Shown here piece by piece: positions 23,644 through 32,795 of a DNA stretch of 64,000 nt. Where the stretch lies: positions 186,001-250,000 of IMG/VR virus record IMGVR_UViG_3300021520_000002. One strand, written 5' to 3'. A model generated the notes under the pieces. That model saw only the letters and a program-made list of their open reading frames with translations, did no database searches and had not been told where the DNA came from. Position 1 is the first letter of the stretch. Each line of letters opens with the position of its first letter. A program made the position numbers and the translations under genes. The DNA comes from a virus.

Positions 23644-24030
23644 TTAGTTACTATAACATTCTTGTGCTGCAATAAAATTTGTATCTTCATTTGTTTTTTT
23701 AACATGGATATGATGACAATCATCATTTTTTTCAAGTGACCACATTTGATCAATCCAAATCACCATTTTATCTTTATCTTCTTCTATAGCATCTATATCA
23801 TGAAATAATATATATGGATTATTATGATTTATTTTTACATAATCTTTTGTTTCTACATAAATTCCAAATCCAAAATCTTCTGCAATTTTATAATCAACTT
23901 TATTATTATCCATAGGTTTTCCTATTAACACTCTAATTAAACTCTTATCTGCTGCGACTATAAAAATTGGATATAAAAGTGGTTCATCTTTTTCATAAAT
24001 TACTTGATCATTAAATAGAAAAGTATACAT
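23644..24030 (-). CDS. Hypothetical protein, 128 aa
   Basis: All-beta pattern, no motifs known to me; KINHNNPYILFHDIDAIEED in the middle. Follows the 62 aa zinc protein with a one-base gap. Confidence 0.6.
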   Translation of the reverse strand: MYTFLFNDQVIYEKDEPLLYPIFIVAADKSLIRVLIGKPMDNNKVDYKIAEDFGFGIYVETKDYVKINHNNPYILFHDIDAIEEDKDKMVIWIDQMWSLEKNDDCHHIHVKKTNEDTNFIAAQECYSN

Positions 24031-24031
24031 T

Positions 24032-24220
24032 TTATTTATCCTTCTCTAAAATATTGCAAATTGGACATTTATGTAAACTATTTTCTAGAATTTCACCACA
24101 ACAAATACAACTATATAAAGCTACTGGAATTTTATTTTGCAACATATTATTTCTAAAATATTGTTGTATGTCTTTTTCTGTTTTTAAATTATTTAATTTT
24201 TTCCATTCTTCTATTTTCAT
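24032..24220 (-). CDS. Small zinc-binding protein, 62 aa
   Basis: CICCGEILENSLHKCPIC near residues 38-55: a rubredoxin-like CxxC pair with a short spacer at the C-terminus. The N-terminal half is a charged helix. Confidence 0.65.
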   Translation of the reverse strand: MKIEEWKKLNNLKTEKDIQQYFRNNMLQNKIPVALYSCICCGEILENSLHKCPICNILEKDK

Positions 24221-24906
24221 TTTCTCTTCTCCAAAATATTAGTTGCTTCAAAATCAGAAGTTATTAATAATGTTACAAGCATACATTGTTTAACTGCATC
24301 ATCAAAACTTTTACCATATCCTGGATCATAATTTCCCATATGCCACCTTATTGCAAGAGCACATGAATTAGTAATTTCAATAAATTTTGATATTATATAT
24401 AAAGATTTTTCACCATGACCAAGAGGAAAATTATCTTCAATTTTATAATCAACTCGATTTAGATCTGGTTTAACTTTAGTTTCACCTTTATAAAATTTAA
24501 TTAAATCGCTTGTCAAACTTTTTGATAATAATTTTTTATTTATCATATCATCATATATTTTCCAGTCAGCTTTACTTATATCTCTTAAGTATGGAAGTTG
24601 TGCTGGAGTTATCGGTTCAACATCAATTTTATAAATATCAATTTTACAAAAATCGTGAGCTAATGCTGTTACTATTATTGTTTCTTCTGAATAGTCTGGT
24701 TTATATTGTTCACATTTTGTTTTTAAACAATTATAAACATTTAAGCTGTGTTCAGCAAGACCTCCAGGATAATTTAAATGATTTTTCTTACTTGCTGGAG
24801 CTATAAAGAAATCTGTTGTTTCTAACCATCGAATCATATCTTCGACACCTTGCCGATCAACCTTTTTCCATAATTTAATTATTTGTTGTTTTATTAAATC
24901 ATTCAT
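24217..24906 (-). CDS. HD-domain hydrolase, 229 aa
   Basis: GGLAEHSLNVYN (H53), ALAHDFCKID (HD near 84-85), GHGEKSLYII and AIRWHMG give the His/Asp ligand order of the HD superfamily, closest in style to YhaM-type phosphodiesterases. Phage copies are common beside nucleotide genes. Substrate unknown. Confidence 0.8.
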   Translation of the reverse strand: MNDLIKQQIIKLWKKVDRQGVEDMIRWLETTDFFIAPASKKNHLNYPGGLAEHSLNVYNCLKTKCEQYKPDYSEETIIVTALAHDFCKIDIYKIDVEPITPAQLPYLRDISKADWKIYDDMINKKLLSKSLTSDLIKFYKGETKVKPDLNRVDYKIEDNFPLGHGEKSLYIISKFIEITNSCALAIRWHMGNYDPGYGKSFDDAVKQCMLVTLLITSDFEATNILEKRK

Positions 24907-24907
24907 T

Positions 24908-25129
24908 TTACGCCTCTCTTTTGAGAATTTTAAGATCTATAAAATCTGGAAGAATAAGTTTTTTAGAATTTGAATCAGATAGTGTTTTACTTATATATCC
25001 AGCTATATTATTAAAGATTTTCATATTTACTGTTTTAGTTAATTTACAAACTAATATGTCTCCCTGAGCTAATTTAATATTATTTTCTAATACTATTTCA
25101 TGATTTATATCTTCTATTTGTAATAGCAT
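24908..25129 (-). CDS. Hypothetical protein, 73 aa, paralogue of the 81 aa protein
   Basis: LLQIEDINHEIVLENNIKLA then GDILVCKL and LILPDFIDLKILKR match the protein at 23385-23630, suggesting a local duplication. Confidence 0.65.
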   Translation of the reverse strand: MLLQIEDINHEIVLENNIKLAQGDILVCKLTKTVNMKIFNNIAGYISKTLSDSNSKKLILPDFIDLKILKREA

Positions 25130-25288
25130 TTATTGCGCCTCTTTTTTTATAATTTTTAATTTATTATCAATCATTATAAATTTATATTGATTATATTTTT
25201 CAACAAATTTATATATTTTTTCAATAGTTTTATTTCTTTTTGGTTTTCCAAAATATTTCATAAACTCTTTTTCAGTTGTTATTAACAT
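25130..25288 (-). CDS. Small basic protein, 52 aa
   Basis: ATG at 25288; MLITTEKEFMKYFGKPKRNK with a Lys/Tyr-rich remainder. The binding site (AGGATTATAAAA) is modest. It ends at the base next to the 73 aa gene's start. Confidence 0.55.
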   Translation of the reverse strand: MLITTEKEFMKYFGKPKRNKTIEKIYKFVEKYNQYKFIMIDNKLKIIKKEAQ

Positions 25289-25303
25289 TTTTATAATCCT
25301 TTC

Positions 25304-25714
25304 TTAAATTAAGAATTCTATTAAATCTAACATTTCAACTTTAAGTGGTTCATCATTATCAAGAATCTGAATTTTAAGTTTACCTTTACAGCCGAGATCA
25401 TTATATAATTTTTCAGCTTTATCGGCAATTTCTTTATATTCTGGTTTGATACCAGTATATTGTTTAATTCTAACTCGAGCCGCATATATAAGTGAACATT
25501 CATATTTACCAGTATTTGGATTTATGATTGGAAATTTCAATCTTTCGGGTATTAAAAATGCTTTCTCTCCAAAGTTATTAAATAGAGCTTGTCTATCTTT
25601 TTTGCTTGAAATTTTTACTTTAACTTTATTTGGTATTATATTTTTTAACACTTCAGAAATTAATTTATCTCTTTTTTCATCATCTATTATTTGATCTGAT
25701 TCTACCATTATCAT
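25304..25714 (-). CDS. Hypothetical protein, 136 aa
   Basis: Start chosen at MIMVES, since GGAGAAAAAT lies just before that ATG. KVKVKISSKKDRQALF and a mid-region FPIINPNTGKYECSLIYAAR are not recognised. It follows the SSB-like gene across a terminator. Confidence 0.6.
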   Translation of the reverse strand: MIMVESDQIIDDEKRDKLISEVLKNIIPNKVKVKISSKKDRQALFNNFGEKAFLIPERLKFPIINPNTGKYECSLIYAARVRIKQYTGIKPEYKEIADKAEKLYNDLGCKGKLKIQILDNDEPLKVEMLDLIEFLI

Positions 25715-25727
25715 ATTTTTCTCCAAA

Positions 25728-25768
25728 ATTAGAAAAGATAGCTCATATTATTAGTATGAGCTATCTTC
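25728..25768 (-). terminator. Intrinsic terminator after the SSB-like gene
   Basis: GATAGCTCAT...ATGAGCTATC (10 bp) followed by TTTTCTAATTTT on the minus strand. Confidence 0.75.
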
Positions 25769-25781
25769 GTTTTTATTTTTA

Positions 25782-26465
25782 TTAAAATGGTGGTATTTCG
25801 TCAGCAAATCCATTTTCAAAAGCACCAGCAAAGTTGTTAACAACATTACTTGGTGTATTACCGGTTGGTGGAGTTCCAGGAGGATTTCCTGGAGGAGTTC
25901 CAAATGCTGTGTTAGTTGTTGTTCCATATGCAGCACCTTGTACTCTTTCCATTTCCAAGTCCATAGCTTTATCTGCCATTTTATTACAGATTCTAGCAAG
26001 AGCAACAGCTATATGTGGATTCATTCCAAATCCAAGAGGTTGATTTGATCCAGTTTTAAAATACATAACTACATTTACATTTCCTTTCTGATCAGCAGCT
26101 CTTTGAACTCCTAATGATTTTCCACCAGCTCCTGCTCCACCAAAAGCTGATTTACTAGCATCAGAATATGCTGAATATTTTCCAATATTTGCTTCAGCAT
26201 TATTTGCACTTGATATAAGTCCACTTGCTAATCCATAAATCTGATGAATTTCTTGTTTCATAGTAATTTTATTCTGAAAATTAAATGTTCTACCACCTTC
26301 AGCAGTTTGTGCTCCAGGAGCTAGAGTTATAAAGAAGAAATGTTGTTTCTTATAAGAATCGTCTGCAGTTGCTTGTTTTACCAATGAAATCTGTAAAAGA
26401 TGATTTCCAGGTAAACTATATGAAAATATTGAAGTTAAATTTGATTGTCCTTGCTGTTGAGCCAT
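25782..26465 (-). CDS. Putative single-stranded DNA-binding protein, 227 aa
   Basis: Beta-rich residues 1-110 (LTSIFSYSLPG, HFFFITLAPG, NVVMYFKTG) followed by a Gly/Pro/Thr/Asn-rich linker (GTPPGNPPGTPPTGNTPSN) and an acidic aromatic tip FADEIPPF at the very end. Globular domain, disordered linker and D/E-x-PF tail is the architecture of bacterial SSB (tip DDDIPF), which recruits partner proteins. The OB fold itself cannot be confirmed by eye. Start after AAGGAGATATA. Confidence 0.6.
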   Translation of the reverse strand: MAQQQGQSNLTSIFSYSLPGNHLLQISLVKQATADDSYKKQHFFFITLAPGAQTAEGGRTFNFQNKITMKQEIHQIYGLASGLISSANNAEANIGKYSAYSDASKSAFGGAGAGGKSLGVQRAADQKGNVNVVMYFKTGSNQPLGFGMNPHIAVALARICNKMADKAMDLEMERVQGAAYGTTTNTAFGTPPGNPPGTPPTGNTPSNVVNNFAGAFENGFADEIPPF

Positions 26466-26484
26466 TATATCTCCTTATTTTTTA

Positions 26485-27195
26485 TTAACTAACTTCTATT
26501 AAAATATCTGGTGGAATAGTTTCTAGAATTTGAATTATTGCTTCTCTTTCAGTTTGTCCTTCTGTTTTTAATTCTGCAAAATTTAAATTTAGTGGACCAA
26601 AAGGTGTTGATAAATTTTCAAATTTTGATCTCATTGATGAAACCCATAATTTTGTAAAAGCTAAACATAAAGGTTTAAAACATCTCTGATACAAATCAGG
26701 TCTAATAGTATTTAAAACTGTATGTGGAACTTGATACAAAACAACACTTGCCATAGTTTCTAAATCGAATAGAATAGTATCTGGTGGAACGAATTCCCAT
26801 GTATTTCTTGTTTGCATGGAACGAACAGCATCAATATATGAATTTGCAATAACTAAATCCATAGCTGCTTGAGCATTAATTAATGCTCCACCATACATAT
26901 CAACAATAGATATATCTTTTGTTGGATATGCCGCTAAAACATCTACTATATAAGTTCCTGGTTCAACTGGAATTCTATACCGATATATCGGCGATCCAGC
27001 TGGACCAGAAACTCTATTAGCATCTGTAAGATAAGCATATTTTGTGAATGGTGCATATTGTGAAAATAGAGTTAATACTTGATTTCTTAAATATCCTATT
27101 AACTCATCATCTGGTATTTCTAAAAGATTTACTGGTACACCTAATAATAATTTTGAATATTCTAATACATCATTCCAATTCTGACCTTGATTCAT
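26485..27195 (-). CDS. Probable virion (neck/connector-type) protein, 236 aa
   Basis: Not recognised by motif. The composition (balanced, Pro-containing, few charges), a conserved-looking YRIPVEPGTYIVDVLAAY and the helical C-terminus resemble head-tail connector proteins of myoviruses. Neighbours are a 131 aa protein and the SSB-like protein. Confidence 0.45.
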   Translation of the reverse strand: MNQGQNWNDVLEYSKLLLGVPVNLLEIPDDELIGYLRNQVLTLFSQYAPFTKYAYLTDANRVSGPAGSPIYRYRIPVEPGTYIVDVLAAYPTKDISIVDMYGGALINAQAAMDLVIANSYIDAVRSMQTRNTWEFVPPDTILFDLETMASVVLYQVPHTVLNTIRPDLYQRCFKPLCLAFTKLWVSSMRSKFENLSTPFGPLNLNFAELKTEGQTEREAIIQILETIPPDILIEVS

Positions 27196-27215
27196 AATAA
27201 TTACCTCTCATAAAA

Positions 27216-27611
27216 TTATTCTTTCATAATATTTTCAAATATTTCGTTTGAAATATCGGCTAAAGCTCCTGTTTTTATAGTTGATGAAGATCTTACTAAA
27301 TCAGGATTTGTTAAATTTTTTACTAAAATTGTTTTACACTGACTAAAAAATACATTATTATGTTCTCTTATTGCATTTGGAGTTACTTTGTCATCTCTTT
27401 TTACAAGAATCAATTGAATATCATAATCAAAACCTTCAACCATTCTCTGTAGTGGTTTCATTCCAAAATCTTTGCCGTTCATAAAACCTTCGAATTGTGG
27501 TTCACTTTGAACCCCCAATGTTAAAGCACAAATGTTTCTTTTCTTAAAAGTATCATTGATTAATTGTTTGAAAAACTGCCTAAAATTTTCGTTAATTTCC
27601 TCAATCTTCAT
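27216..27611 (-). CDS. Hypothetical protein, 131 aa
   Basis: FNGKDFG-like turn, then FDYDIQLILVKRDDKVTP and a C-terminal helix; perhaps a small virion component like its neighbour, based on position only. AAGGAGAATAA site. Confidence 0.55.
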   Translation of the reverse strand: MKIEEINENFRQFFKQLINDTFKKRNICALTLGVQSEPQFEGFMNGKDFGMKPLQRMVEGFDYDIQLILVKRDDKVTPNAIREHNNVFFSQCKTILVKNLTNPDLVRSSSTIKTGALADISNEIFENIMKE

Positions 27612-27630
27612 TTATTCTCCTTTTATTTTA

Positions 27631-27957
27631 TTATTCACCACTGAAGAATTCATCAAAAACAATCCATTCAGTACCTTCCTTATTACCAATCGATATAATA
27701 TATCTATTATAATATCCAATTTGTATATTCTTATTAATAATTTTATCAAGACTTTTTGCTTTAGTTAAACTAAATAATAAAATTAAAAATTTTGATAATC
27801 TAGTTTCAGTTTGTGTAAAATCTAAGAATATATTACCTTCATTTTCATTTTTAAATTGCACTTTAATTGATATAATAATAGATGTTTTTATTTTAGATTT
27901 ATTTATACCTAATGTAATTGCTTTTATTTTTGCTTTTCTTTTACTTATTTCATCCAT
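27631..27957 (-). CDS. Hypothetical protein, 108 aa
   Basis: Basic N-terminus (MDEISKRKAKIKAITLG), beta strands, acidic C-terminus. Not recognised. GGAGAATTA before ATG. Confidence 0.6.
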   Translation of the reverse strand: MDEISKRKAKIKAITLGINKSKIKTSIIISIKVQFKNENEGNIFLDFTQTETRLSKFLILLFSLTKAKSLDKIINKNIQIGYYNRYIISIGNKEGTEWIVFDEFFSGE

Positions 27958-27968
27958 TAATTCTCCAT

Positions 27969-28928
27969 TTAAAAATATGCATGTTTTGGTATTCTTTTTA
28001 TTTGTTCTTCAAAAGATATCATTTTAAAATTTCTTTCGAGTTTTTTAAAATTATCTTTAATAACATCCGGCATATTATTCAATTCTATTCTTAATGCATC
28101 AAGAGTATATGGAATAGAATAATCAACAATTAAATCAAATGCATGTTTTGGTCCTATTCCTTTTTTAATTCCTGTAATTTCATCTGCTTTATCTCCTGCT
28201 ATTGCAAGAATCATGGGAATATATTTTGCCGATAATATACCTCTTTTTAAAGTCTTATGTATATATTCTATTGCATTATCTCTATCGTAATTATTAAACT
28301 GAATTTGGAATCTTCCTTCTTGAGTAGGAACAAAAGAAGTTATACATTGAATAGTATTTACAAATTCACAACACTGTAATAGATCTTTATCTACTGAAAT
28401 GATAATGTTTAAAATATCACTATCAAAACTATCATAGAAATTATTAACAATACAATAGTAAGGTATAAAATCTGCTTCATACTCTTTAAGATAATATACT
28501 TTTGAAAGATCTTTTTTATTAAATTTTTCTTCAATTTCTTTAAAATAATGTTTCTTTATTTGTTTAAATAATTCAACATTATCTTGATCAACAATAAGAT
28601 CAATTTTTGAACCTTGTTTATAAGTGCTATCAATTGCTGTTTGTTGACGACAAACCCCATCATCATAGAATAGAATAAAAAATGGATCATATATCTTAAA
28701 TTGTAAATACAAAGTATTTAAAAACTCTCGAAGTTCTTCTATTAAAATTCCACTTATTTTTCCTTCAGTTGCATATCTGCCGATTTCAACTAAAACTACT
28801 TGTTTATTATAGAATCCCTTCGCAATACTTTGTAAATCAATAAAGAAATTGATTCTTTTCTTTTTAAAACTATGTAGAATTTGATGAATCATTTGATATT
28901 TTAAAGCGTATTTAATATAATATTTCAC
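27969..28928 (-). CDS. 5'-3' exonuclease / flap endonuclease (T4 RNase H-like), 319 aa
   Basis: Acidic metal ligands in the FEN order: FFIDLQSIAKGF (D31), FILFYDDGVCRQQ, KEYEADFIPYY (E/D pair), IISVDKDLLQCC (DxD-like), and the helix-hairpin-helix LAIAGDKADEITGIKKGIGPKHAFDLI. Removes RNA primers or 5' flaps during phage replication, working with the ligase. The start is GTG with GGAG eight bases upstream. Confidence 0.85.
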   Translation of the reverse strand: MKYYIKYALKYQMIHQILHSFKKKRINFFIDLQSIAKGFYNKQVVLVEIGRYATEGKISGILIEELREFLNTLYLQFKIYDPFFILFYDDGVCRQQTAIDSTYKQGSKIDLIVDQDNVELFKQIKKHYFKEIEEKFNKKDLSKVYYLKEYEADFIPYYCIVNNFYDSFDSDILNIIISVDKDLLQCCEFVNTIQCITSFVPTQEGRFQIQFNNYDRDNAIEYIHKTLKRGILSAKYIPMILAIAGDKADEITGIKKGIGPKHAFDLIVDYSIPYTLDALRIELNNMPDVIKDNFKKLERNFKMISFEEQIKRIPKHAYF

Positions 28929-28959
28929 ACCATTTTCTCCATTCTTTTATTTATCTAAA

Positions 28960-28985
28960 GAGTAACATTTCTATATAAAAATAGA
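28960..28985 (-). promoter_or_regulatory. Phage promoter (second of a tandem pair) for the 5' nuclease gene
   Basis: TTATATAGAAATGTTACTC on the minus strand, 40 bases upstream of the GTG start; box B with G as in the promoter of the 235 aa gene. Confidence 0.65.
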
Positions 28986-29002
28986 AAATTATCCTTCTAC
29001 TT

Positions 29003-29036
29003 TATATTATTTCTATATAAACTATTTGAATATAAA
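29003..29036 (-). promoter_or_regulatory. Phage promoter (first of a tandem pair) for the 5' nuclease gene
   Basis: ATTCAA, 8 bases, TATAGAAATAATATAAAG on the minus strand: full two-box match. Confidence 0.85.
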
Positions 29037-29044
29037 AATGGAGC

Positions 29045-30391
29045 TTATTCCCAACCTTCTGTTATATTTCCTAATCCTGATGATTCTTCACTTGTAACTG
29101 ATGGTTTAGTATCATCATCCATTAACTTTATCATAGTATATTTCATCATATGATAACAATATGTCGCTTTTTCTTTTTCTTGAGTTCTATGAAAAATATT
29201 AATAATACTTATAGGTGTATATAAAAATGCTTCTCGATTATCTGATTCCATATCATAGATTTTACCAAATTGCATCCAGTCTGGTAAGCAATTGTCAGTT
29301 TGATAAAAACAGAAATATTCAAATCTATAAAACATTAATTCTTGTGCTACTAGAATTCTTTTTGCAGCATTTGTAGCATTATCTGGAGTATGTATAACTT
29401 TTGCTCTAACAGATTTATTTTTTTGTTTGTTTTGTACAGTTTGATATTTTGGAACTTTATCTTTTCTACCATAAATTTGTGCAAGTTCAGTAGTGCTTAA
29501 TGAAGTTTGTGGAGTTGTTGCATTATTACTTTGATCAGATACAAATGATATATCTTTATTTATAAAAGTAGATGTTGAATTTGGAACATCTAAAGATCTA
29601 AATTGGTCTGTAAATTCTATTTTTCCAAATCTTCTAGTTAAAAAAGCATAATCTGGATATTCACCCATTGACATTGGTTTAAAATGATTTTTAATATTAT
29701 AGAAATTTAAGAAATGGGCAGTAATAGCTTCACTAGAATCTGGTGTTAAATAAAAGTCATCAAAAAAATAAGCATTATATGAATCAAATGGTTTAAATGT
29801 ATTGATTATATATTTTGGTACATTAAGAGTATCAATTGTTGGAGGAACAAATATTTGTTCATATGAAAAATTATTCAATTTTTCAGAGGTACCAACATGA
29901 TTAAATTTAAATTGTCCATAAGTATCTTTAAGATAACTTTCATATTGTTTAATTGCTTTATAAGCAGTTACGTCTTCCATAATTTTATTAAATCCAGTAG
30001 CTGTACTTAATGAATAAAGAATAGGATTAGCTAAAACAATTTTCACAACAGTTTCTGGTTTAAGAAATTGAAAGTATTCTCTTTCTAAAGGAAGAATAGA
30101 TAACATAACAAGTTGTTTACTATAAATAACATTTATTTTATTGTTATTGTTTTCATCAATTGTATATATCTCCATTTTCCAAACATTATACATATTTTGA
30201 GATATATTTTCCATTTGTTCTCTTACAATTAAATATGGAAGATTTATTTGTATAACACAAAAAGATGCTTGTTTTATTATTGGTGCTCTTACGAATGCTA
30301 CATAATGAACATCTGAATATACATAATCATTTGATGGATTTATTAGATTTATTTCATATTTAAATTTAGTACCTTTTGTTGTTGATGCCAT
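29045..30391 (-). CDS. Large probable structural protein, 448 aa
   Basis: Start at MASTTKGTKFKYE (AGAGGTATATT before the ATG) rather than 11 codons upstream. Beta-rich with many Asn/Tyr/Phe, a YSDVHYVAFVRAPIIK segment, a basic central linker (NKQKNKSVRAKVIH) and an acidic C-terminus with a Gly-Leu-Gly turn. No catalytic motif. Size, composition and place between nuclease and ligase fit a baseplate or tail component, but this is inference. Confidence 0.55.
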   Translation of the reverse strand: MASTTKGTKFKYEINLINPSNDYVYSDVHYVAFVRAPIIKQASFCVIQINLPYLIVREQMENISQNMYNVWKMEIYTIDENNNNKINVIYSKQLVMLSILPLEREYFQFLKPETVVKIVLANPILYSLSTATGFNKIMEDVTAYKAIKQYESYLKDTYGQFKFNHVGTSEKLNNFSYEQIFVPPTIDTLNVPKYIINTFKPFDSYNAYFFDDFYLTPDSSEAITAHFLNFYNIKNHFKPMSMGEYPDYAFLTRRFGKIEFTDQFRSLDVPNSTSTFINKDISFVSDQSNNATTPQTSLSTTELAQIYGRKDKVPKYQTVQNKQKNKSVRAKVIHTPDNATNAAKRILVAQELMFYRFEYFCFYQTDNCLPDWMQFGKIYDMESDNREAFLYTPISIINIFHRTQEKEKATYCYHMMKYTMIKLMDDDTKPSVTSEESSGLGNITEGWE

Positions 30392-30413
30392 AATATACCT
30401 CTTTAAATAAAAA

Positions 30414-30452
30414 TTTATCGGCAAGATTCTATTTCTAGATCTTGCCGATATT
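30414..30452. repeat. GCCGAT palindrome, copy 2
   Basis: TATCGGCAAGA...TCTTGCCGATA directly after the stop of the 67 aa gene. Followed on the minus strand by AATTTTTATTT, so this copy can also terminate. Confidence 0.8.
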
Positions 30453-30454
30453 TA

Positions 30455-30658
30455 TTAATTTTTCATATCTGATAATAATTTTTCAGCTTCTTTTTCGTTC
30501 ACTTTTACAAGTTGTAATTTATATCCTGCTTGAAGAACATATTTTTCAATATCATCAAAAAGATATTTATTATTACTATCTTCAACTGTTTCTGTCCAAA
30601 AATCATCTCCAAACTTTTCTATAGCTTTATAAACTATATTTCTTTCTTTTTTTGTCAT
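30455..30658 (-). CDS. Hypothetical protein, 67 aa
   Basis: Helical, charged; MTKKERNIVYKAIEKFGDDF. Overlaps the ligase stop by four bases (ATGA), so coupled to ligA. Function unknown. Confidence 0.65.
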   Translation of the reverse strand: MTKKERNIVYKAIEKFGDDFWTETVEDSNNKYLFDDIEKYVLQAGYKLQLVKVNEKEAEKLLSDMKN

Positions 30659-32532
30659 GTTTTAGTCACCATTAAATTTAATTGTAGTTCTGTAATTATT
30701 GGTATATTTCTTTGTTGAGCTTTTTTATATTTGCTTGAGTCACTTGGACTATTACAAACTAAATAACTACAACTTGAAATACTGGAAATTGAACCTCCAT
30801 TAGATTCAATCCATTTTTCTATTTGATCTCTTGGTCTACTTAAAGCACCAGTAATGCAAAATGATTTTCCAGTTAATTTACCAGTTTTTGGTTTTACTGA
30901 TATTATATGATTATCCATAAATTGACTAAGAAATAATTTATTCTGACTTAATCCTCTTATGATTGATTTTACTTTCTTTTCTCCTAATCCTTTAATATTA
31001 ATTAAAGTAACTATTACATTTGCTAATTTTTTATCATCATATAATGAGTCTAATAAATCTAAAAATGAAATATTTTCTAATATCAATTTTGATGAACTTG
31101 TACCAAGGTTTTCAACTCCAAGAGCAGCAAGTAATTTTTGTGGAGTTATATTTGTAATGACTTCTTTCAATCTATTTAAGAAATCATCGGCAGATTTTTC
31201 AGCCCAACCATCAATTTTTAAAATATCTTCTTTTTTCAAATTTAAAACTTCTGTAACACTGTTACAATTTAAAGATGTCAACATCTTTTCACTGAAATTT
31301 TCTAAACCTAATTCTTCAAAGAAGTGAGCTATTTTCTTTTGAACTTGAGCTGGACAATTAATATTATCACATATTAAATGTACTTTTGTTGAATCCCATC
31401 TAAGAATATTATTACATGATGGACAAGTCGTTGGAAGTTCTATAAGTTTAGCTGGAGTAATTACATTTTCAATATAAGGAATTACATCTCCAGATCTAAC
31501 AATTTTAATAATAGCTCCTGTATCAATATTATTATCCATAATATTTTTTGCATTAAATCCAGCAGTTTTACTAATTGTTGCTCCACCTAATGTTACTGGT
31601 TTAATATAAACTAAAGGAACAACATCTCCAGTTCTGGAAGTATTCCATTCAATATGATCAACTTCAGTTTCTGCCGATTGTTTATTAAACTTAAAGGCAA
31701 TCTTCTTTTCCGGTATCTTAATATTTTCTACTTCTGAATTATTAACTGTTATGACAATTCCATCTTTATCATATTGAGTTTTTTCTTCAATCATTCGTTT
31801 TGCAACTGATGTAATATCTTCTTTTTTTTGAACAAATTCATTTTTAACACAATTTGTAAAATCTTCTAAAATTCCAATTCTTACATGTTCACGATTTGAG
31901 CGTGGACCATCTGGATCTGCCCAAGTATGAAAAATCACATATAGTTTATCAAGATTTTTTCCATCATCTCGATTGATTATTCCAGCTGCAGCATTTCTTT
32001 TAGTTTTATATGGTGTTCCATCATCTTTTTTAACATCTTCTGGTTCACAATTTAAAAGAATTTCTCCTTTAAAATGTACAGTTCTATAACTTGTTGGTCC
32101 AGAAGCTTTAAGTCTATTTGGAATAAATTTAAGAGCTTTAGCTGTAATATTTTCACCAATATAATGATCACCTCTTAACCAAGCATTTATTAATTTATCG
32201 TTAGTGTATTCACACTCAATAGCAAGTCCATCTAATTTATGAGATAATACAAATCCAAATCCATTATCATGTTTATCTAACCAAGCTTGGATATCATCTT
32301 CAAATTTATTACTTAAAGAACCCAATATAAACGGTAAGGTTTCTTTATTACGTTTTGGTTTATTACCAATTTTCTGAAGTAATTTACTTTCAGGTTTATG
32401 TTGAACTAGTAAACGTTTATAATGATCATATTCATCATCTGGAACAAGTGGTTCACCTTTTTCATAAGCAGCTAACCAAAGTTCTAAATGTTTTTCTAAT
32501 TCTTCAACAGAGTTTATTTGTATATTACTCAT
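30655..32532 (-). CDS. ligA: NAD+-dependent DNA ligase, 625 aa
   Basis: Domains in order: Ia-like DEYDHYKRLL (33-42), adenylation lysine in SHKLDGLAIE (K99), AAAGIINRDDGKN, KFNKQSAETEV, OB region (SGDVIPYIENV), four-Cys zinc finger (CPSC ... CDNINC), helix-hairpin-helix repeats (LGVENLG, IKGLGEKKVKSI) and a C-terminal BRCT domain (GKSFCITGALSRPRDQIEKW). Slightly shorter than bacterial LigA. Seals nicks after primer removal by the 5' nuclease encoded nearby. Confidence 0.95.
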   Translation of the reverse strand: MSNIQINSVEELEKHLELWLAAYEKGEPLVPDDEYDHYKRLLVQHKPESKLLQKIGNKPKRNKETLPFILGSLSNKFEDDIQAWLDKHDNGFGFVLSHKLDGLAIECEYTNDKLINAWLRGDHYIGENITAKALKFIPNRLKASGPTSYRTVHFKGEILLNCEPEDVKKDDGTPYKTKRNAAAGIINRDDGKNLDKLYVIFHTWADPDGPRSNREHVRIGILEDFTNCVKNEFVQKKEDITSVAKRMIEEKTQYDKDGIVITVNNSEVENIKIPEKKIAFKFNKQSAETEVDHIEWNTSRTGDVVPLVYIKPVTLGGATISKTAGFNAKNIMDNNIDTGAIIKIVRSGDVIPYIENVITPAKLIELPTTCPSCNNILRWDSTKVHLICDNINCPAQVQKKIAHFFEELGLENFSEKMLTSLNCNSVTEVLNLKKEDILKIDGWAEKSADDFLNRLKEVITNITPQKLLAALGVENLGTSSSKLILENISFLDLLDSLYDDKKLANVIVTLINIKGLGEKKVKSIIRGLSQNKLFLSQFMDNHIISVKPKTGKLTGKSFCITGALSRPRDQIEKWIESNGGSISSISSCSYLVCNSPSDSSKYKKAQQRNIPIITELQLNLMVTKT

Positions 32533-32795
32533 TCTAACCTCTTTATCTCTTCTCTTGCTTTTTCAACCCATTTTTTACATTCTTCAGTAAACTTGTCTTC
32601 ATCTTCTTCATCATTATTAACATTTGGATAGTCAATTATTATTTTTTGTGCGATGCTATGTCCAACTTCAAATATATTTAAATTTAAAACATCATCGAAT
32701 AAATAATTAGTTATACCTTTAATAGAATTGTCAACTTCATTATCTTCAATTTCATCTTCAATAGCTATAAAAAGTTTCATTTTAAAAAGTTTCAT
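32529..32795 (-). CDS. Hypothetical protein, 88 aa
   Basis: Strongly acidic. The first codons repeat (MKLFK then MKLFI), a short tandem duplication that gives two possible starts. Overlaps ligA by four bases. Confidence 0.6.
   Translation of the reverse strand: MKLFKMKLFIAIEDEIEDNEVDNSIKGITNYLFDDVLNLNIFEVGHSIAQKIIIDYPNVNNDEEDEDKFTEECKKWVEKAREEIKRLE

Noticed and set aside
25751-26005. Minus-strand ORF inside the SSB-like gene
   Set aside because: Alternative frame of the Pro/Gly linker; no start signal.
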